DNA of 64,000 bases, taken from positions 1,178,001 to 1,242,000 of the forward strand of contig NZ_CANDOB010000002.1 in assembly GCF_947387515.1 (NCBI RefSeq), written 5' to 3'. The notes beneath the pieces are model-generated. The model did no database searches and was not told the DNA's origin. It was given only the letters and a program-made list of their open reading frames with translations. The stretch is from Alkalihalobacillus sp. CinArs1. GTDB lineage: Bacteria; Bacillota; Bacilli; Bacillales; Guptibacillaceae. Of this stretch, positions 26,266-35,733 are shown in pieces. Every line of letters starts with the position of its first letter. The first letter of the stretch is position 1. The position numbers were made by a program, and so were the translations under genes.

Positions 26266-27045
26266 GTGGGCAATTCCAAAAAAACAATCAGCGAAATCAA
26301 AAAGATGATTTTAGAAAAGAAGTACTCAGAGGAAGACTGGGCTGAATTTCAATCTGATGACAGAAAAGGTGTGAAAGAACTTTTAGCGAAAGAACAGAGA
26401 AAAAAGGAGCAAATCGAAAAAGTTAAAGAATTACATAAAGAGATGAGCGTGTTTGAAGAGCGATACAGCGCATCTGGGTTTACGACTATAGCAGGAGTCG
26501 ATGAAGTAGGAAGAGGGCCATTAGCGGGGCCTGTAGTGGCTTCTGCGGTCATATTAGATGGTGAGAAGCCAATCTATGGCCTTCAGGACTCGAAGAAGCT
26601 TTCTACAGCAAAGCTTGAAGAACTATACGAAGCGATACTTGAAAACTCTGTCTCTGTTGGGATAGGAGTCATGACCCCTGAGGAAATAGACGAACTCAAC
26701 ATCTACCACGCAACAAAAAAAGCAATGCAGAAAGCAGTCCATGCGCTATCGGTTTCCCCTGACTTCTTACTAGTGGACGCGATGGAGCTTCCGCTATCAA
26801 TCCAACAAGAATCGTTAATCAAAGGAGATGCTAGAAGTATAAGCATCGCTGCTGCTTCGATCGTTGCAAAAGTTACGCGAGACCGCATGATGGAGAAGCT
26901 GGCGGTACGGTATCCTCAGTATGGCTTCGAAAGACACGTTGGTTATGGAACGAAAGAGCATCTGACTGCATTAGACCGTTATGGCGTCACAAATGAACAT
27001 CGTAAGACGTTTGCTCCTGTGAGAGAACGTTTAGGTATGCTTTGA
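26266..27045 (+). CDS. rnhB: Ribonuclease HII
   Basis: RNase HII cuts RNA in RNA-DNA hybrids and single ribonucleotides in DNA. The 259-residue protein has an N-terminal helical extension (1-70) typical of Bacillus RnhB, the catalytic D79-E80 in GVDEVGRGPLAGPVV, Asp171 in LLVDAMELPL, and a C-terminal FERHVGYGTKEH motif. Start GTG 26266 is chosen because AAAGAGGGA lies 26251-26259 and no in-frame ATG fits. It is separated from rbgA by a terminator, though in B. subtilis the genes are adjacent too. Confidence 0.95.
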   Translation: MGNSKKTISEIKKMILEKKYSEEDWAEFQSDDRKGVKELLAKEQRKKEQIEKVKELHKEMSVFEERYSASGFTTIAGVDEVGRGPLAGPVVASAVILDGEKPIYGLQDSKKLSTAKLEELYEAILENSVSVGIGVMTPEEIDELNIYHATKKAMQKAVHALSVSPDFLLVDAMELPLSIQQESLIKGDARSISIAAASIVAKVTRDRMMEKLAVRYPQYGFERHVGYGTKEHLTALDRYGVTNEHRKTFAPVRERLGML

Positions 27046-27106
27046 TGCATGAATCACTGTAAATTGATGATACTATGGTTATTCTACTTAGAAGGAGAAG
27101 AGCCAA

Positions 27107-27277
27107 GTGAACGATCGATTGCATCCAGAAAAAAATGACCCTTATTATGAAGAAGCTGGTGAGGAGTTTGGTGTCTATACTCCTGCTGCAGCAAGGGATC
27201 TATCTGTAACGGATCATCAAAAGCGGGAGCAGGAGAAAAAATCTCCAGGTGAAAAAGAACAAGAAGATCGAAGATAA
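27107..27277 (+). CDS. Small hydrophilic protein of unknown function (56 aa)
   Basis: This gene is too short for most ORF cut-offs but has a strong AAGGAGAAG ribosome-binding site (27092-27100) seven bases before GTG 27107, a stop at 27275 and its own terminator. The 56-residue product begins NDRLHPEKNDPYYEEAGEEF after Met and ends in a charged Lys/Glu/Gln-rich tail. It has no signal peptide, membrane segment, Cys or Trp. About half the residues are charged. I recognise no family. It lies where B. subtilis has ylqG and ylqH and does not resemble either as I remember them. Confidence 0.7.
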   Translation: MNDRLHPEKNDPYYEEAGEEFGVYTPAAARDLSVTDHQKREQEKKSPGEKEQEDRR

Positions 27278-27284
27278 AAATAGT

Positions 27285-27314
27285 TACTGCTGAGGACGCC
27301 TCGGCAGTTTTTGT
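27285..27314 (+). terminator. Terminator after the 56-aa gene
   Basis: ACTGCTGAGG and CCTCGGCAGT pair (one mismatch) around ACG, followed by five T residues. Confidence 0.8.
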
Positions 27315-27487
27315 TTGGTTTTTTCTAAAAGACGGTTGCTTTTGAAGATTTTGCTATAGAGACCCACACTTAGTTGATTGGAGGGGTGCTCGACTCCTAC
27401 AGGACTTGCGGAACAGGTGAGACCCCGCTAGAGCGCAAGTTAACCACTCCTCTTATAGCAACAAAGTTTAAGAAAGGAGCCTTTTGT
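27315..27487 (-). repeat. Degenerate Bacillaceae intergenic repeat, copy 2, with imperfect inverted ends
   Basis: The core (27374-27453) reads on the minus strand as GCGGGGTCTCACCTG, then TAGGAGTCGAGCACC and CCAATCAA, the same landmarks as copy 1 at 3751-3870 but inverted. The outer sequences TTTCTAAAAGACGGTTGCT (27325-27343) and AGCAACAAAGTTTAAGAAA (27458-27476) are imperfect inverted repeats, suggesting a non-autonomous mobile unit or a large folded RNA. The remaining bases 27488-27590 are AT-rich with no gene visible; the short open frame across the region lacks a ribosome-binding site. Confidence 0.55.
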
Positions 27488-27590
27488 TTTGAACGCACTA
27501 AACTGCTAAAGAAAGGCTATGTGAAAGGCTTAAGGAAGACCACCCATCCAACTTAAGTAATGTAAAGAAAAGGTACTTTTAGTAAAAGGG

Positions 27591-27620
27591 TAGACAAGCG
27601 GTGGGAATTTTCTATACAAT
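27591..27620 (+). promoter_or_regulatory. SigA promoter for sucCD
   Basis: TAGACA (27591-27596) and TATACAAT (27613-27620) are separated by 16 bases. The leader to sucC is about 40 bases. Confidence 0.7.
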
Positions 27621-27634
27621 GAAAACGTCGTCAA
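27619..27634 (+). promoter_or_regulatory. Candidate CcpA site (cre) at the sucCD start
   Basis: ATGAAAACGTCGTCAA fits the cre pattern WTGNNARCGNWWWCAW with two W mismatches and sits at the predicted transcription start, where CcpA binding would repress. Catabolite control of the TCA cycle makes this sensible but it is untested. Confidence 0.45.
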
Positions 27635-27667
27635 TGACTTGATTGAGTAGGATAGGAGGACAAGAGA

Positions 27668-28828
27668 ATGAATATCCATGAGTATCAGGGAAAAGAAGTC
27701 CTAAGAAGTTATGGGGTCTCAGTCCCAAATGGACAAGTTGCTTACTCCGCAAAAGAAGCGGTGGACGTTGCTAAACAACTAGAGAGCGACGTTTATGTAG
27801 TGAAAGCTCAAATCCATGCTGGTGGTCGAGGCAAAGCCGGTGGGGTTAAGATTGCAAAGAACCTCGACGAAGTACGTACATATGCTGAGGAGATCCTCGG
27901 TAAAACACTCGTTACTCATCAAACGGGTCCTGAAGGTAAGGAAGTAAAGCGCTTACTTATCGAAGAAGGTTGCGACATTAAAAACGAATACTATGTAGGT
28001 CTAGTAGTCGATCGTGCGACATCTCGCGTCGTAATGATGGCTTCTGAAGAAGGCGGTACTGAAATTGAAGAAGTGGCTGAAAAAACGCCAGAGAAAATCT
28101 TCAAAGAAGTAATCGATCCTGCAGTTGGTCTTCAAGGCTATCAAGCTAGAAGACTAGCGTTTAACATTAATATCCCTAAAGAAATGGTAAATAAGACAGT
28201 GAAGTTTATGCTTGGTCTTTACAAAGCCTTTATTGAAAAAGATGCTTCCATCGCTGAGATCAATCCACTAGTAACTACTGGTGATGGTAACGTGATGGCG
28301 CTAGATGCGAAGCTTAACTTTGATCCAAATGCGCTTTATCGTCATAAGGATATCCTTGAGCTACGTGATCTTGATGAAGAAGATACGAAGGAAATTGAGG
28401 CTTCAAAATACGAGCTCAGCTATATTGCATTAGAAGGAAATATCGGTTGTATGGTCAATGGCGCAGGTCTTGCTATGTCTACGATGGATATTATCAAGCA
28501 CTATGGAGGCGACCCTGCTAACTTCCTTGACGTTGGGGGCGGTGCTACAGCTGAGAAAGTTACTGAGGCGTTCAAGATCATCCTTTCAGATCAAAATGTT
28601 AAAGGTATCTATGTAAACATCTTTGGTGGAATCATGAAGTGTGACGTAATCGCTGAAGGTGTAGTCGAAGCAACAAAACAAGTAGGTCTTGAAATTCCAC
28701 TTGTGGTTCGACTTGAAGGTACAAACGTAGATCTAGGAAAGCAAATCCTTAAAGACTCAGGATTAAATATTACAGCTGCAGAATCAATGGCTGACGGCGC
28801 AGAAAAAATTGTTTCATTAGTTAAGTAG
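27668..28828 (+). CDS. sucC: Succinate-CoA ligase (ADP-forming) beta subunit
   Basis: SucC is the nucleotide-binding subunit of succinyl-CoA synthetase in the TCA cycle. The 386-residue protein begins [17 protein letters not shown] and has an ATP-grasp domain with [17 protein letters not shown] near 43-59, EINPLVTT near 197, and the C-terminal CoA-ligase domain with [16 protein letters not shown] near 317. TAGGAGG precedes the ATG. It forms an operon with sucD 16 bases downstream. Confidence 0.97.
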   Translation: MNIHEYQGKEVLRSYGVSVPNGQVAYSAKEAVDVAKQLESDVYVVKAQIHAGGRGKAGGVKIAKNLDEVRTYAEEILGKTLVTHQTGPEGKEVKRLLIEEGCDIKNEYYVGLVVDRATSRVVMMASEEGGTEIEEVAEKTPEKIFKEVIDPAVGLQGYQARRLAFNINIPKEMVNKTVKFMLGLYKAFIEKDASIAEINPLVTTGDGNVMALDAKLNFDPNALYRHKDILELRDLDEEDTKEIEASKYELSYIALEGNIGCMVNGAGLAMSTMDIIKHYGGDPANFLDVGGGATAEKVTEAFKIILSDQNVKGIYVNIFGGIMKCDVIAEGVVEATKQVGLEIPLVVRLEGTNVDLGKQILKDSGLNITAAESMADGAEKIVSLVK

Positions 28829-28844
28829 AAAGGCGGGACTAGGA

Positions 28845-29753
28845 ATGAGCGTTTACATTAATAAAGATACAAAAGTTATCGTTCAAGGTATCACCGGTTC
28901 AGTTGGATTATTTCATACACAGCAAATGCTAGAGTATGGTACTAAGATTGTCGGCGGAGTGACACCTGGAAAAGGCGGAACAGAAATCGAAGGCGTTCCG
29001 GTTTTCAACACGGTTGAGCAAGCTGTTAAATCAACAGGTGCTACAGCGTCAGTAATCTATGTTCCACCTGCATTTGCAGCTGATGCGATCATGGAAGCTG
29101 TCGACGCTGAACTCGATATTGCGATCTGTATTACTGAAGGTATTCCTGTAATCGATATGGTAAAAGTTAGTCGTTATATGGAAGGGAAGAAAACCCGTCT
29201 TGTAGGACCAAACTGTCCAGGGGTCATCACTCCTGACGAGTGCAAGATCGGTATCATGCCTGGATACATCCACAAAAAAGGTCACGTCGGTGTTGTCTCC
29301 CGCTCTGGTACGTTGACGTATGAAGCTGTACATCAACTATCTGAACAAGGTATCGGACAATCTACTGCAGTAGGTATCGGTGGTGACCCGGTTAACGGTA
29401 CGAACTTTATCGATGTATTGAAAGCATTCAATGAAGATGAAGATACGTATGCAGTTATCATGATCGGTGAAATCGGTGGTACAGCTGAAGAAGAAGCAGC
29501 AGAGTGGGTCAAAGCAAACATGACGAAGCCTGTTGTTGGCTTTATCGGTGGTCAAACGGCACCTCCAGGGAAGCGCATGGGCCATGCTGGTGCGATCATT
29601 TCTGGCGGTAAGGGTACTGCTGAAGAGAAGATCAAAACGATGGAATCAGCGGGCATTAAAGTTGCTCCTACCCCTGCCGTAATGGGTGATACACTGATTT
29701 CCGTTTTGAAGGAAAAAGACTTACTAGAGAAATGCACAACACATAAAGCGTAA
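28845..29753 (+). CDS. sucD: Succinate-CoA ligase (ADP-forming) alpha subunit
   Basis: SucD binds CoA and carries the phosphohistidine intermediate. The 302-residue protein has the Rossmann CoA-binding motif [15 protein letters not shown] near 15-29, [10 protein letters not shown] near 123, and the active-site His247 in GHAGAI. AAAGGCGGG precedes the ATG. The operon ends at a strong terminator. Confidence 0.97.
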   Translation: MSVYINKDTKVIVQGITGSVGLFHTQQMLEYGTKIVGGVTPGKGGTEIEGVPVFNTVEQAVKSTGATASVIYVPPAFAADAIMEAVDAELDIAICITEGIPVIDMVKVSRYMEGKKTRLVGPNCPGVITPDECKIGIMPGYIHKKGHVGVVSRSGTLTYEAVHQLSEQGIGQSTAVGIGGDPVNGTNFIDVLKAFNEDEDTYAVIMIGEIGGTAEEEAAEWVKANMTKPVVGFIGGQTAPPGKRMGHAGAIISGGKGTAEEKIKTMESAGIKVAPTPAVMGDTLISVLKEKDLLEKCTTHKA

Positions 29754-29757
29754 AGGC

Positions 29758-29788
29758 AATAGCTCCCGGTCGGGAGCTATTTCTCTTA
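29758..29788 (+). terminator. Terminator after sucCD
   Basis: AATAGCTCCCG and CGGGAGCTATT form a perfect stem around GT, followed by TCTCTTAT. Confidence 0.8.
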
Positions 29789-29830
29789 TACATAAAAAAA
29801 TGAAAGATTCCTTGATTGGAGAGAATTGTA

Positions 29831-30712
29831 GTGAGGACATTGAGAAGCCGATTGATCCAACTACATCACTGTGAAGGCGCAAATTGGAACGTTATTCGAT
29901 CACTGTTAACATTTGACCCCACGCTTCAAAGCATATATGATATGTCTGCTGTTGACTTAATGAACTTTAACCTTGATTTTCAGTCCGCATCACGGTTTCA
30001 CCAGGACCTGCATGTAACGAAACCCTGGAAAACGAATGGGATTAGAGAAATGAAAGTGATCACACGGTTCGATGAAGCATACCCAGAAAGTCTAAAGCAT
30101 ATTTATGATGCACCATGGGTTGTTTACTGTATGGGGAAGGTTCAACTTTTGAATACTCCTAGCTTAAGTGTAGTGGGGACGAGACACCCTTCACCACATG
30201 CTAAAGATACGATGAAGATCGTCTTAAAACCGATCATTCAACATAATGTGACAGTGGTGAGTGGACTAGCACGGGGGATCGATACACTCGCCCATCGTCT
30301 TGCACTCCAGTCAGGAACGATAGCAGTACTAGGTTCTGGTTTCAAACATATTTATCCTAAAGAAAACATAGAGCTTGCTGCAACGATTGCGAAGGAAGGA
30401 TTGCTTTTATCCGAGTATCCTCCTCACCGTTTTCCAGAACGAAAACAGTTCCCGGAGAGAAACCGCATCATCAGCGGCTTATCAAAAGGTACTCTCGTTG
30501 TCGAAGCGAAAAAGAAAAGTGGCTCTCTTATAACAGCAGACCAGGCCATCGACCAGGGACGCGACGTCTTCTGTTTGCCTGGAAGATTGACAGACGTGCA
30601 TTCTGAAGGTACGAATCGATTGATTCAGCAGGGAGCAAAACTTATATTAAAAGGTGAAGATATACTGGCTGAATACAGTGAATTTCAAGAAAAAGTAGCT
30701 AGCACTATTTGA
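29831..30712 (+). CDS. dprA: DNA-processing protein DprA (Smf)
   Basis: DprA loads RecA onto incoming single-stranded DNA during natural transformation. The 293-residue protein has a short helical N-terminal region and the Rossmann-like core with VVGTRHPS near 113, VVSGLARGIDTLAH near 142-155, VLGSGF near 168 and FPERNRIISGLS near 207, ending with the LPGRLTDVHSEGTNRLIQQGA motif. GTG 29831 is used because GGAGAG (29818-29823) is seven bases away; a TTG at 29816 is an alternative. No C-terminal winged helix is present beyond a short tail. Presence alone does not prove competence. Confidence 0.95.
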   Translation: MRTLRSRLIQLHHCEGANWNVIRSLLTFDPTLQSIYDMSAVDLMNFNLDFQSASRFHQDLHVTKPWKTNGIREMKVITRFDEAYPESLKHIYDAPWVVYCMGKVQLLNTPSLSVVGTRHPSPHAKDTMKIVLKPIIQHNVTVVSGLARGIDTLAHRLALQSGTIAVLGSGFKHIYPKENIELAATIAKEGLLLSEYPPHRFPERKQFPERNRIISGLSKGTLVVEAKKKSGSLITADQAIDQGRDVFCLPGRLTDVHSEGTNRLIQQGAKLILKGEDILAEYSEFQEKVASTI

Positions 30713-30737
30713 CAAAAGAGTTTTGAATATTTAATAA
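30709..30737 (+). promoter_or_regulatory. Candidate promoter for topA
   Basis: A perfect TTGACA (30709-30714) overlaps the dprA stop; TAATAA at 17 bases or TTTAAT at 15 bases could be the -10. Confidence 0.5.
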
Positions 30738-30782
30738 TGGTGAAGATTTTAAAATTACCTCAATGGGGGGAGGAAACTTACT

Positions 30783-32855
30783 GTGGCAGATTATCTAGTT
30801 ATTGTTGAATCTCCCGCTAAAGCAAAAACAATTGAAAAATATTTAGGAAAGAAGTATAAGGTGAAAGCATCGATGGGTCACGTGATCGACTTACCCAGAA
30901 GTCAGATGGGCGTTGATGTAGAAAACAACTATGCTCCTAAATATATAACAATACGCGGGAAAGGGCCTGTGCTTAAAGAAATTAAAGATGCTGCGAAGAA
31001 GGCGAAGAAAGTTTATCTAGCGGCCGACCCCGATCGCGAAGGGGAAGCGATTGCATGGCATTTAGCACATAGCTTGAAAATTCATGAAGACAAAGAATGC
31101 AGAGTAGTATTTAATGAAATTACGAAAGATGCAGTAAAAGATGCGTTTAAACGACCTCGAGCAATCAACATGGACTTAGTAGATGCTCAACAAGCACGAA
31201 GAGTATTGGACCGACTCGTTGGTTACAATATCAGTCCTTTACTTTGGAAGAAAGTGAAAAAAGGATTGAGCGCAGGAAGAGTTCAAACGGTAGCGGTTCG
31301 GTTGATCGTGGAAAGAGAAAAGGAAATACAAAACTTCCAGGCTGAAGAATATTGGAAGATTAAAGCTGCTTTTGAGAAAGACGGCGAACAGTTTGAAGCT
31401 GGATTCTACGGTATAGAAGGAAAGAAAACAGACCTTTCATCCCGTGAAGATGTTGATAACATATTGAATCGAATCGAAGGGGATCAGTTCCGTATACAGT
31501 CCGTTCAAAAGAAGGAACGGAAGCGAAACCCTGCACAACCGTTCACGACGTCATCCCTTCAACAGGAAGCTGCGAGAAAGCTTAACTTTAGAGCAAAGAA
31601 GACGATGATGCTCGCTCAGCAGTTATACGAAGGAATCGAGTTAGGGAAACAGGGTACCGTTGGTTTAATCACGTATATGAGAACGGATTCTACGAGAATT
31701 TCTGAAACTGCTAAAGCAGAAGCGAGTGAATACATCGAAGGTAAGTATGGTCAAGAGTACTTATCGACTAAAAAACCTTCCAAGAAACAATCTGGTAAAT
31801 CTCAAGATGCACACGAAGCTGTAAGACCTACTTCTGTGATGAGAAATCCAACTGAAATGAAAGCCTATTTAAAGCGCGACCAACTTCGTTTATACCGATT
31901 GATTTGGGAGCGTTTCGTCGCGAGCCAAATGGCTCCTGCGATCATGGACACGATGAGCGTCGATCTCGATAATAATGGCGCTACGTTCCGAGCTACAGGA
32001 TCCAAAGTAAAGTTCAAAGGCTTTATGAAGGTGTATGTAGAAGGGAACGACGATAACAAAAAAGAAGAAGATAAGATGCTTCCTGATTTAGAAGAGGGGA
32101 TGGATGTAGCTACGACGGAAATTGATCCTACTCAGCACTTCACTCAACCACCTCCACGTTATTCCGAGGCACGACTCGTAAAAACGATGGAAGAGCTAGG
32201 TATAGGAAGACCTTCAACATACGCACCAACTCTCGATACGATTCAAAGAAGAGGCTACGTTGCGTTAGAAGATCGTAAATTCGTTCCAACTGAGCTAGGT
32301 GAAATTGTGCTAGAGCTCATTCTGGAGTTCTTCGAAGACATTATTAACATCGAATTTACAGCTGCTCTTGAAAATGACCTTGACAAAGTTGAGGATGGAG
32401 GGGCAGAATGGATTTCTGTAATCGATGAATTTTATCAGAACTTCGATAAGCGATTGAAAGTCGCAGAAGAGGAAATGAAGGAAGTTGAGATAAAAGATGA
32501 GCCAGCCGGTGAGGACTGCGAAAAATGCGGATCGCCGATGGTTATCAAAATGGGGCGCTACGGAAAATTCATGGCGTGCTCTAATTTCCCAGATTGCCGA
32601 AACACGAAACCAATCTTGAAAGAGATCGGTGTCGACTGTCCGAAATGTAAGGAAGGAAACATCGTAGAACGAAAAAGCAAAAAGAATCGTCTATTCTATG
32701 GGTGCGACCGTTTTCCTGAATGCGACTTCCTTTCTTGGGATAAGCCGATCAAGCGTCCATGCCCGAAATGTGGAGACATGCTTGTCGAAAAGAAAACGAA
32801 GAAGAAAAAAGAAATCAAGTGTGTGAACTGTGATTTCGTTGAAGAAGAAAACTAG
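30783..32855 (+). CDS. topA: DNA topoisomerase I
   Basis: TopA relaxes negative supercoils by a type IA strand-passage mechanism. The 690-residue protein has the TOPRIM domain with [15 protein letters not shown] (E9) and [12 protein letters not shown] near 82, the active-site Tyr298 in [11 protein letters not shown], and three C-terminal four-Cys zinc ribbons from about residue 577 to 687. The start is GTG 30783 behind GGGGGGAGG. It heads the topA-trmFO-xerC-hslVU-codY run, the same as in B. subtilis. Confidence 0.98.
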   Translation: MADYLVIVESPAKAKTIEKYLGKKYKVKASMGHVIDLPRSQMGVDVENNYAPKYITIRGKGPVLKEIKDAAKKAKKVYLAADPDREGEAIAWHLAHSLKIHEDKECRVVFNEITKDAVKDAFKRPRAINMDLVDAQQARRVLDRLVGYNISPLLWKKVKKGLSAGRVQTVAVRLIVEREKEIQNFQAEEYWKIKAAFEKDGEQFEAGFYGIEGKKTDLSSREDVDNILNRIEGDQFRIQSVQKKERKRNPAQPFTTSSLQQEAARKLNFRAKKTMMLAQQLYEGIELGKQGTVGLITYMRTDSTRISETAKAEASEYIEGKYGQEYLSTKKPSKKQSGKSQDAHEAVRPTSVMRNPTEMKAYLKRDQLRLYRLIWERFVASQMAPAIMDTMSVDLDNNGATFRATGSKVKFKGFMKVYVEGNDDNKKEEDKMLPDLEEGMDVATTEIDPTQHFTQPPPRYSEARLVKTMEELGIGRPSTYAPTLDTIQRRGYVALEDRKFVPTELGEIVLELILEFFEDIINIEFTAALENDLDKVEDGGAEWISVIDEFYQNFDKRLKVAEEEMKEVEIKDEPAGEDCEKCGSPMVIKMGRYGKFMACSNFPDCRNTKPILKEIGVDCPKCKEGNIVERKSKKNRLFYGCDRFPECDFLSWDKPIKRPCPKCGDMLVEKKTKKKKEIKCVNCDFVEEEN

Positions 32856-32870
32856 TAAGGGGTTTTTGAA

Positions 32871-34175
32871 ATGAGTAATCACGTTACGGTGATTGGTGCT
32901 GGGCTCGCTGGAAGTGAAGCGGCCTGGCAGCTAGCCAAGCGAGGAATCAACGTACATCTTTATGAGATGAGACCAAAGAAGCAAACGCCTGCTCACCATA
33001 CGGATAAGTTCGCTGAGCTCGTTTGCAGTAACTCACTTCGTGCAAATACATTAACGAATGCCGTTGGTGTCTTGAAAGAAGAAATGCGTGAGATGGATTC
33101 TGTCATCATCAAAGCAGCGGATGAGTGTGCAGTACCTGCTGGTGGTGCATTAGCTGTCGACCGACATGAATTTGCAGCGAAAGTAACGGAATATGTGAAA
33201 GGACATCCAAACGTAACGGTTTTTTCTGATGAATTCACAACGATTCCAGAAGGTCCTGCAATTATTGCAACTGGACCACTCACTTCAAAAGATCTATCAG
33301 ATCAGCTTAAAGCACTAACGGGTGAAGAGTACTTGTATTTCTATGATGCAGCAGCTCCGATAATCGAAACGGAGAGCATCGACATGGATAAAGTGTACAA
33401 GAAGTCTCGTTATGATAAAGGTGAGGCTGCTTATTTAAACTGTCCGATGACTGAAGAAGAGTTCAACCGTTTCTATGAAGCTCTCATTTCAGCAGAAACG
33501 GTACCTTTGAAAGAATTTGAAAAAGAAATCTTTTTCGAAGGGTGTATGCCGATCGAAGTCATGGCACAAAGAGGGAAGAAAACGATGACGTTCGGTCCAC
33601 TCAAGCCAGTTGGACTTGAAGATCCTAAAACAGGAAAGCGCCCATACGCAGTAGTGCAGCTGCGACAGGATAATTCCTCAGGGACACTTTATAACATCGT
33701 TGGTTTTCAAACTCATCTGAAGTGGGGACCTCAAAAAGAAGTGATCCGAATGATTCCTGGTCTAGAGAATGCTGATATCGTACGCTATGGTGTTATGCAC
33801 CGAAACACGTTTATCAACTCACCGAATCTACTGAAGCCAACTTATCAGTATAGAGATCGAGATGATTTATTCTTCGCTGGTCAGATGACTGGAGTAGAAG
33901 GTTATGTAGAATCTGCAGCTGCAGGACTCATTGCAGGGTTTAACGCTGCGAGGTTGATGGACGGAGAAGAAACAGTGGTGTTCCCTGAGCAAACGGCTCT
34001 AGGAAGCTTAGCTAACTATATCACTACTGCGAACCCGGACAACTTCCAACCGATGAACGCTAATTTTGGTCTTTTTCCACCGTTAGAGAACAGGATTAAG
34101 AACAAAAAAGAACGCAATGAAGCGATCGCTAATCGCGCATTGGAAACAATTCAGAATTTTAAAAAAATATTGTAA
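32871..34175 (+). CDS. trmFO: Methylenetetrahydrofolate-tRNA-(uracil-5-)-methyltransferase TrmFO
   Basis: TrmFO makes m5U54 in tRNA using methylene-THF and FAD. The 434-residue protein has the FAD-binding motif [16 protein letters not shown] near 6-21, the conserved Cys52 in [10 protein letters not shown], and [21 protein letters not shown] near 340. AAGGGG precedes the ATG. It is 15 bases from topA, so cotranscribed. Confidence 0.96.
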   Translation: MSNHVTVIGAGLAGSEAAWQLAKRGINVHLYEMRPKKQTPAHHTDKFAELVCSNSLRANTLTNAVGVLKEEMREMDSVIIKAADECAVPAGGALAVDRHEFAAKVTEYVKGHPNVTVFSDEFTTIPEGPAIIATGPLTSKDLSDQLKALTGEEYLYFYDAAAPIIETESIDMDKVYKKSRYDKGEAAYLNCPMTEEEFNRFYEALISAETVPLKEFEKEIFFEGCMPIEVMAQRGKKTMTFGPLKPVGLEDPKTGKRPYAVVQLRQDNSSGTLYNIVGFQTHLKWGPQKEVIRMIPGLENADIVRYGVMHRNTFINSPNLLKPTYQYRDRDDLFFAGQMTGVEGYVESAAAGLIAGFNAARLMDGEETVVFPEQTALGSLANYITTANPDNFQPMNANFGLFPPLENRIKNKKERNEAIANRALETIQNFKKIL

Positions 34176-34188
34176 ATTTCTATTGCTT

Positions 34189-34226
34189 AGGCTTCTAAAT
34201 TGTGATACGATTTAGAAGCCTTTTGA
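34189..34226 (+). terminator. Terminator between trmFO and xerC
   Basis: AGGCTTCTAAAT pairs perfectly with ATTTAGAAGCCT (12 bp) and is followed by TTTTGAGG, so the T tract runs into the xerC ribosome-binding site. Probably a partial terminator. Confidence 0.65.
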
Positions 34227-34237
34227 GGTGATAAAGG

Positions 34238-35143
34238 ATGGATAATAATCAAAAGAGGCTTGTTCAGTCTTTCTCAGAGTATTTGCAGATTGAAAAGAAC
34301 TGTTCACCTCATACGATCTCTAGTTATTTGCAGGATATCGAACATTTTCAGAACTTCATGAAGCAGCAGACTCTCGATGTCTTTGCTGCTGTTTCTTATG
34401 CAGATGTTAGGATTTACCTAACTCAATTGCATGAGCAAGGATTTGCAAGAAAAACGGCTGCTAGGAAAATATCAACGTTACGTAGCCTTTATCGTTTTCT
34501 TTTAAGAGAGGAAGTTTTAGAGGTTAATCCGTTTACGATGAGTTCACTTCTTAAACAAGAGAAGCGACTTCCGCAGTTTTTGTACACACAGGAGTTAGAT
34601 AAGCTCTTCGATGCTCCGGATGTAACGACTGCACTTGGTCAGCGAGATAAAGCGTTACTCGAAGTTCTTTATGGCTGTGGCATTCGTGTGAGTGAATGTG
34701 TAGCACTTGATATAGAAGATATCGATTTTTCTATCGGAACGATCTTTGTAATTGGAAAAGGTCGTAAAGAGCGGTATGTCCCGATCGGGAGTTTTGCAAT
34801 CGATGCAATTAAAAATTACATGGACGATGGAAGAAGGCAGCTTATTCCGAAAGACAAAGACTCTACGAGAGCTCTTTTCTTAAACTTTCGAGGTGCAAGG
34901 TTAACGGCTCGTGGCGTCAGAACGATTTTAAATCGTATTGTTGAAGAAGCTTCGATGCATGTACATATCAGTCCACATGTCATGAGGCATACCTTTGCAA
35001 CTCACCTGTTGAATGAAGGGGCTGATCTTCGGTCTGTTCAAGAGCTGTTAGGCCATGCGAACCTTTCAACGACGCAAATCTACACCCATGTGACAGGCGA
35101 TCGATTGCGAAATATATATATGAACCATCATCCAAGAGCTTGA
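34238..35143 (+). CDS. xerC: Tyrosine recombinase XerC (CodV)
   Basis: XerC with XerD resolves chromosome dimers at dif. The 301-residue protein has the N-terminal SAM-like core-binding domain (about 1-90) and the catalytic domain with R150 (GIRVSE), Lys in GKGRKER near 172-178, H247-x-x-R250 ([10 protein letters not shown]), a His in LLGHANLS near 270 and the nucleophile Tyr282 (QIYTHV). This is the codV position of B. subtilis. No dif site is in the window that I can recognise. Confidence 0.94.
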   Translation: MDNNQKRLVQSFSEYLQIEKNCSPHTISSYLQDIEHFQNFMKQQTLDVFAAVSYADVRIYLTQLHEQGFARKTAARKISTLRSLYRFLLREEVLEVNPFTMSSLLKQEKRLPQFLYTQELDKLFDAPDVTTALGQRDKALLEVLYGCGIRVSECVALDIEDIDFSIGTIFVIGKGRKERYVPIGSFAIDAIKNYMDDGRRQLIPKDKDSTRALFLNFRGARLTARGVRTILNRIVEEASMHVHISPHVMRHTFATHLLNEGADLRSVQELLGHANLSTTQIYTHVTGDRLRNIYMNHHPRA

Positions 35144-35163
35144 ATGCTCGGGAGGAGGAACTT

Positions 35164-35703
35164 ATGGGAGACTTTCACGCAACCACTATATTTGCAATTC
35201 AACATAATGGAGGATGTGCAATGGCTGGCGACGGCCAAGTAACGTTCGGAAATGCAGTTGTTATGAAGCATACTGCAAAAAAAGTAAGAAGACTTTTCCA
35301 TGGGAAAGTCGTGGCAGGCTTTGCTGGTTCTGTGGCCGATGCGTTTACTCTTTTTGAAAAGTTTGAAGGAAAGCTCGAAGAATTTGGAGGTAACCTCCAG
35401 AGAGCAGCGGTCGAACTTGCGAAAGAATGGAGAAGCGACCGTGTGTTACGAAAACTTGAAGCAATGCTAATCGTAATGAACAAGGAACAGTTGCTGCTCA
35501 TCTCAGGAACGGGTGAAGTGATCGAGCCTGACGATGGCATTCTCTCAATCGGTTCTGGGTCCAATTATGCTCTCTCAGCAGGAAGGGCGCTGAAGCGATA
35601 TAGTGAAGGGAAAAGCGCTGAAGAAATTGCAAAAGCTTCGATGCAGATTGCTGCAGAAATTTGTGTTTATACAAATGATCAGATAATCGTAGAATCCTTA
35701 TAA
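35164..35703 (+). CDS. hslV: ATP-dependent protease proteolytic subunit HslV (ClpQ)
   Basis: HslV is the peptidase of the HslUV (CodWX) proteasome-like protease. The 179-residue protein has [24 protein letters not shown] and [21 protein letters not shown] motifs. ATG 35164 follows GGGAGGAGGA; an in-frame ATG at 35140 inside xerC would add eight residues and has no site. The N-terminus reads [10 protein letters not shown]. subtilis CodW uses Ser2 as nucleophile, whereas Gly2 occurs here; processing to Thr7 as in Gram-negative HslV is the alternative. The gene is followed 30 bases later by hslU. Confidence 0.95.
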   Translation: MGDFHATTIFAIQHNGGCAMAGDGQVTFGNAVVMKHTAKKVRRLFHGKVVAGFAGSVADAFTLFEKFEGKLEEFGGNLQRAAVELAKEWRSDRVLRKLEAMLIVMNKEQLLLISGTGEVIEPDDGILSIGSGSNYALSAGRALKRYSEGKSAEEIAKASMQIAAEICVYTNDQIIVESL

Positions 35704-35733
35704 GATAAATTTTGTAACCTTGGAGGCGATCAT

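Noticed and set aside
27374-27556. 60-codon open frame before sucC
   Set aside because: It starts inside the inverted repeat copy and has no ribosome-binding site or family resemblance.
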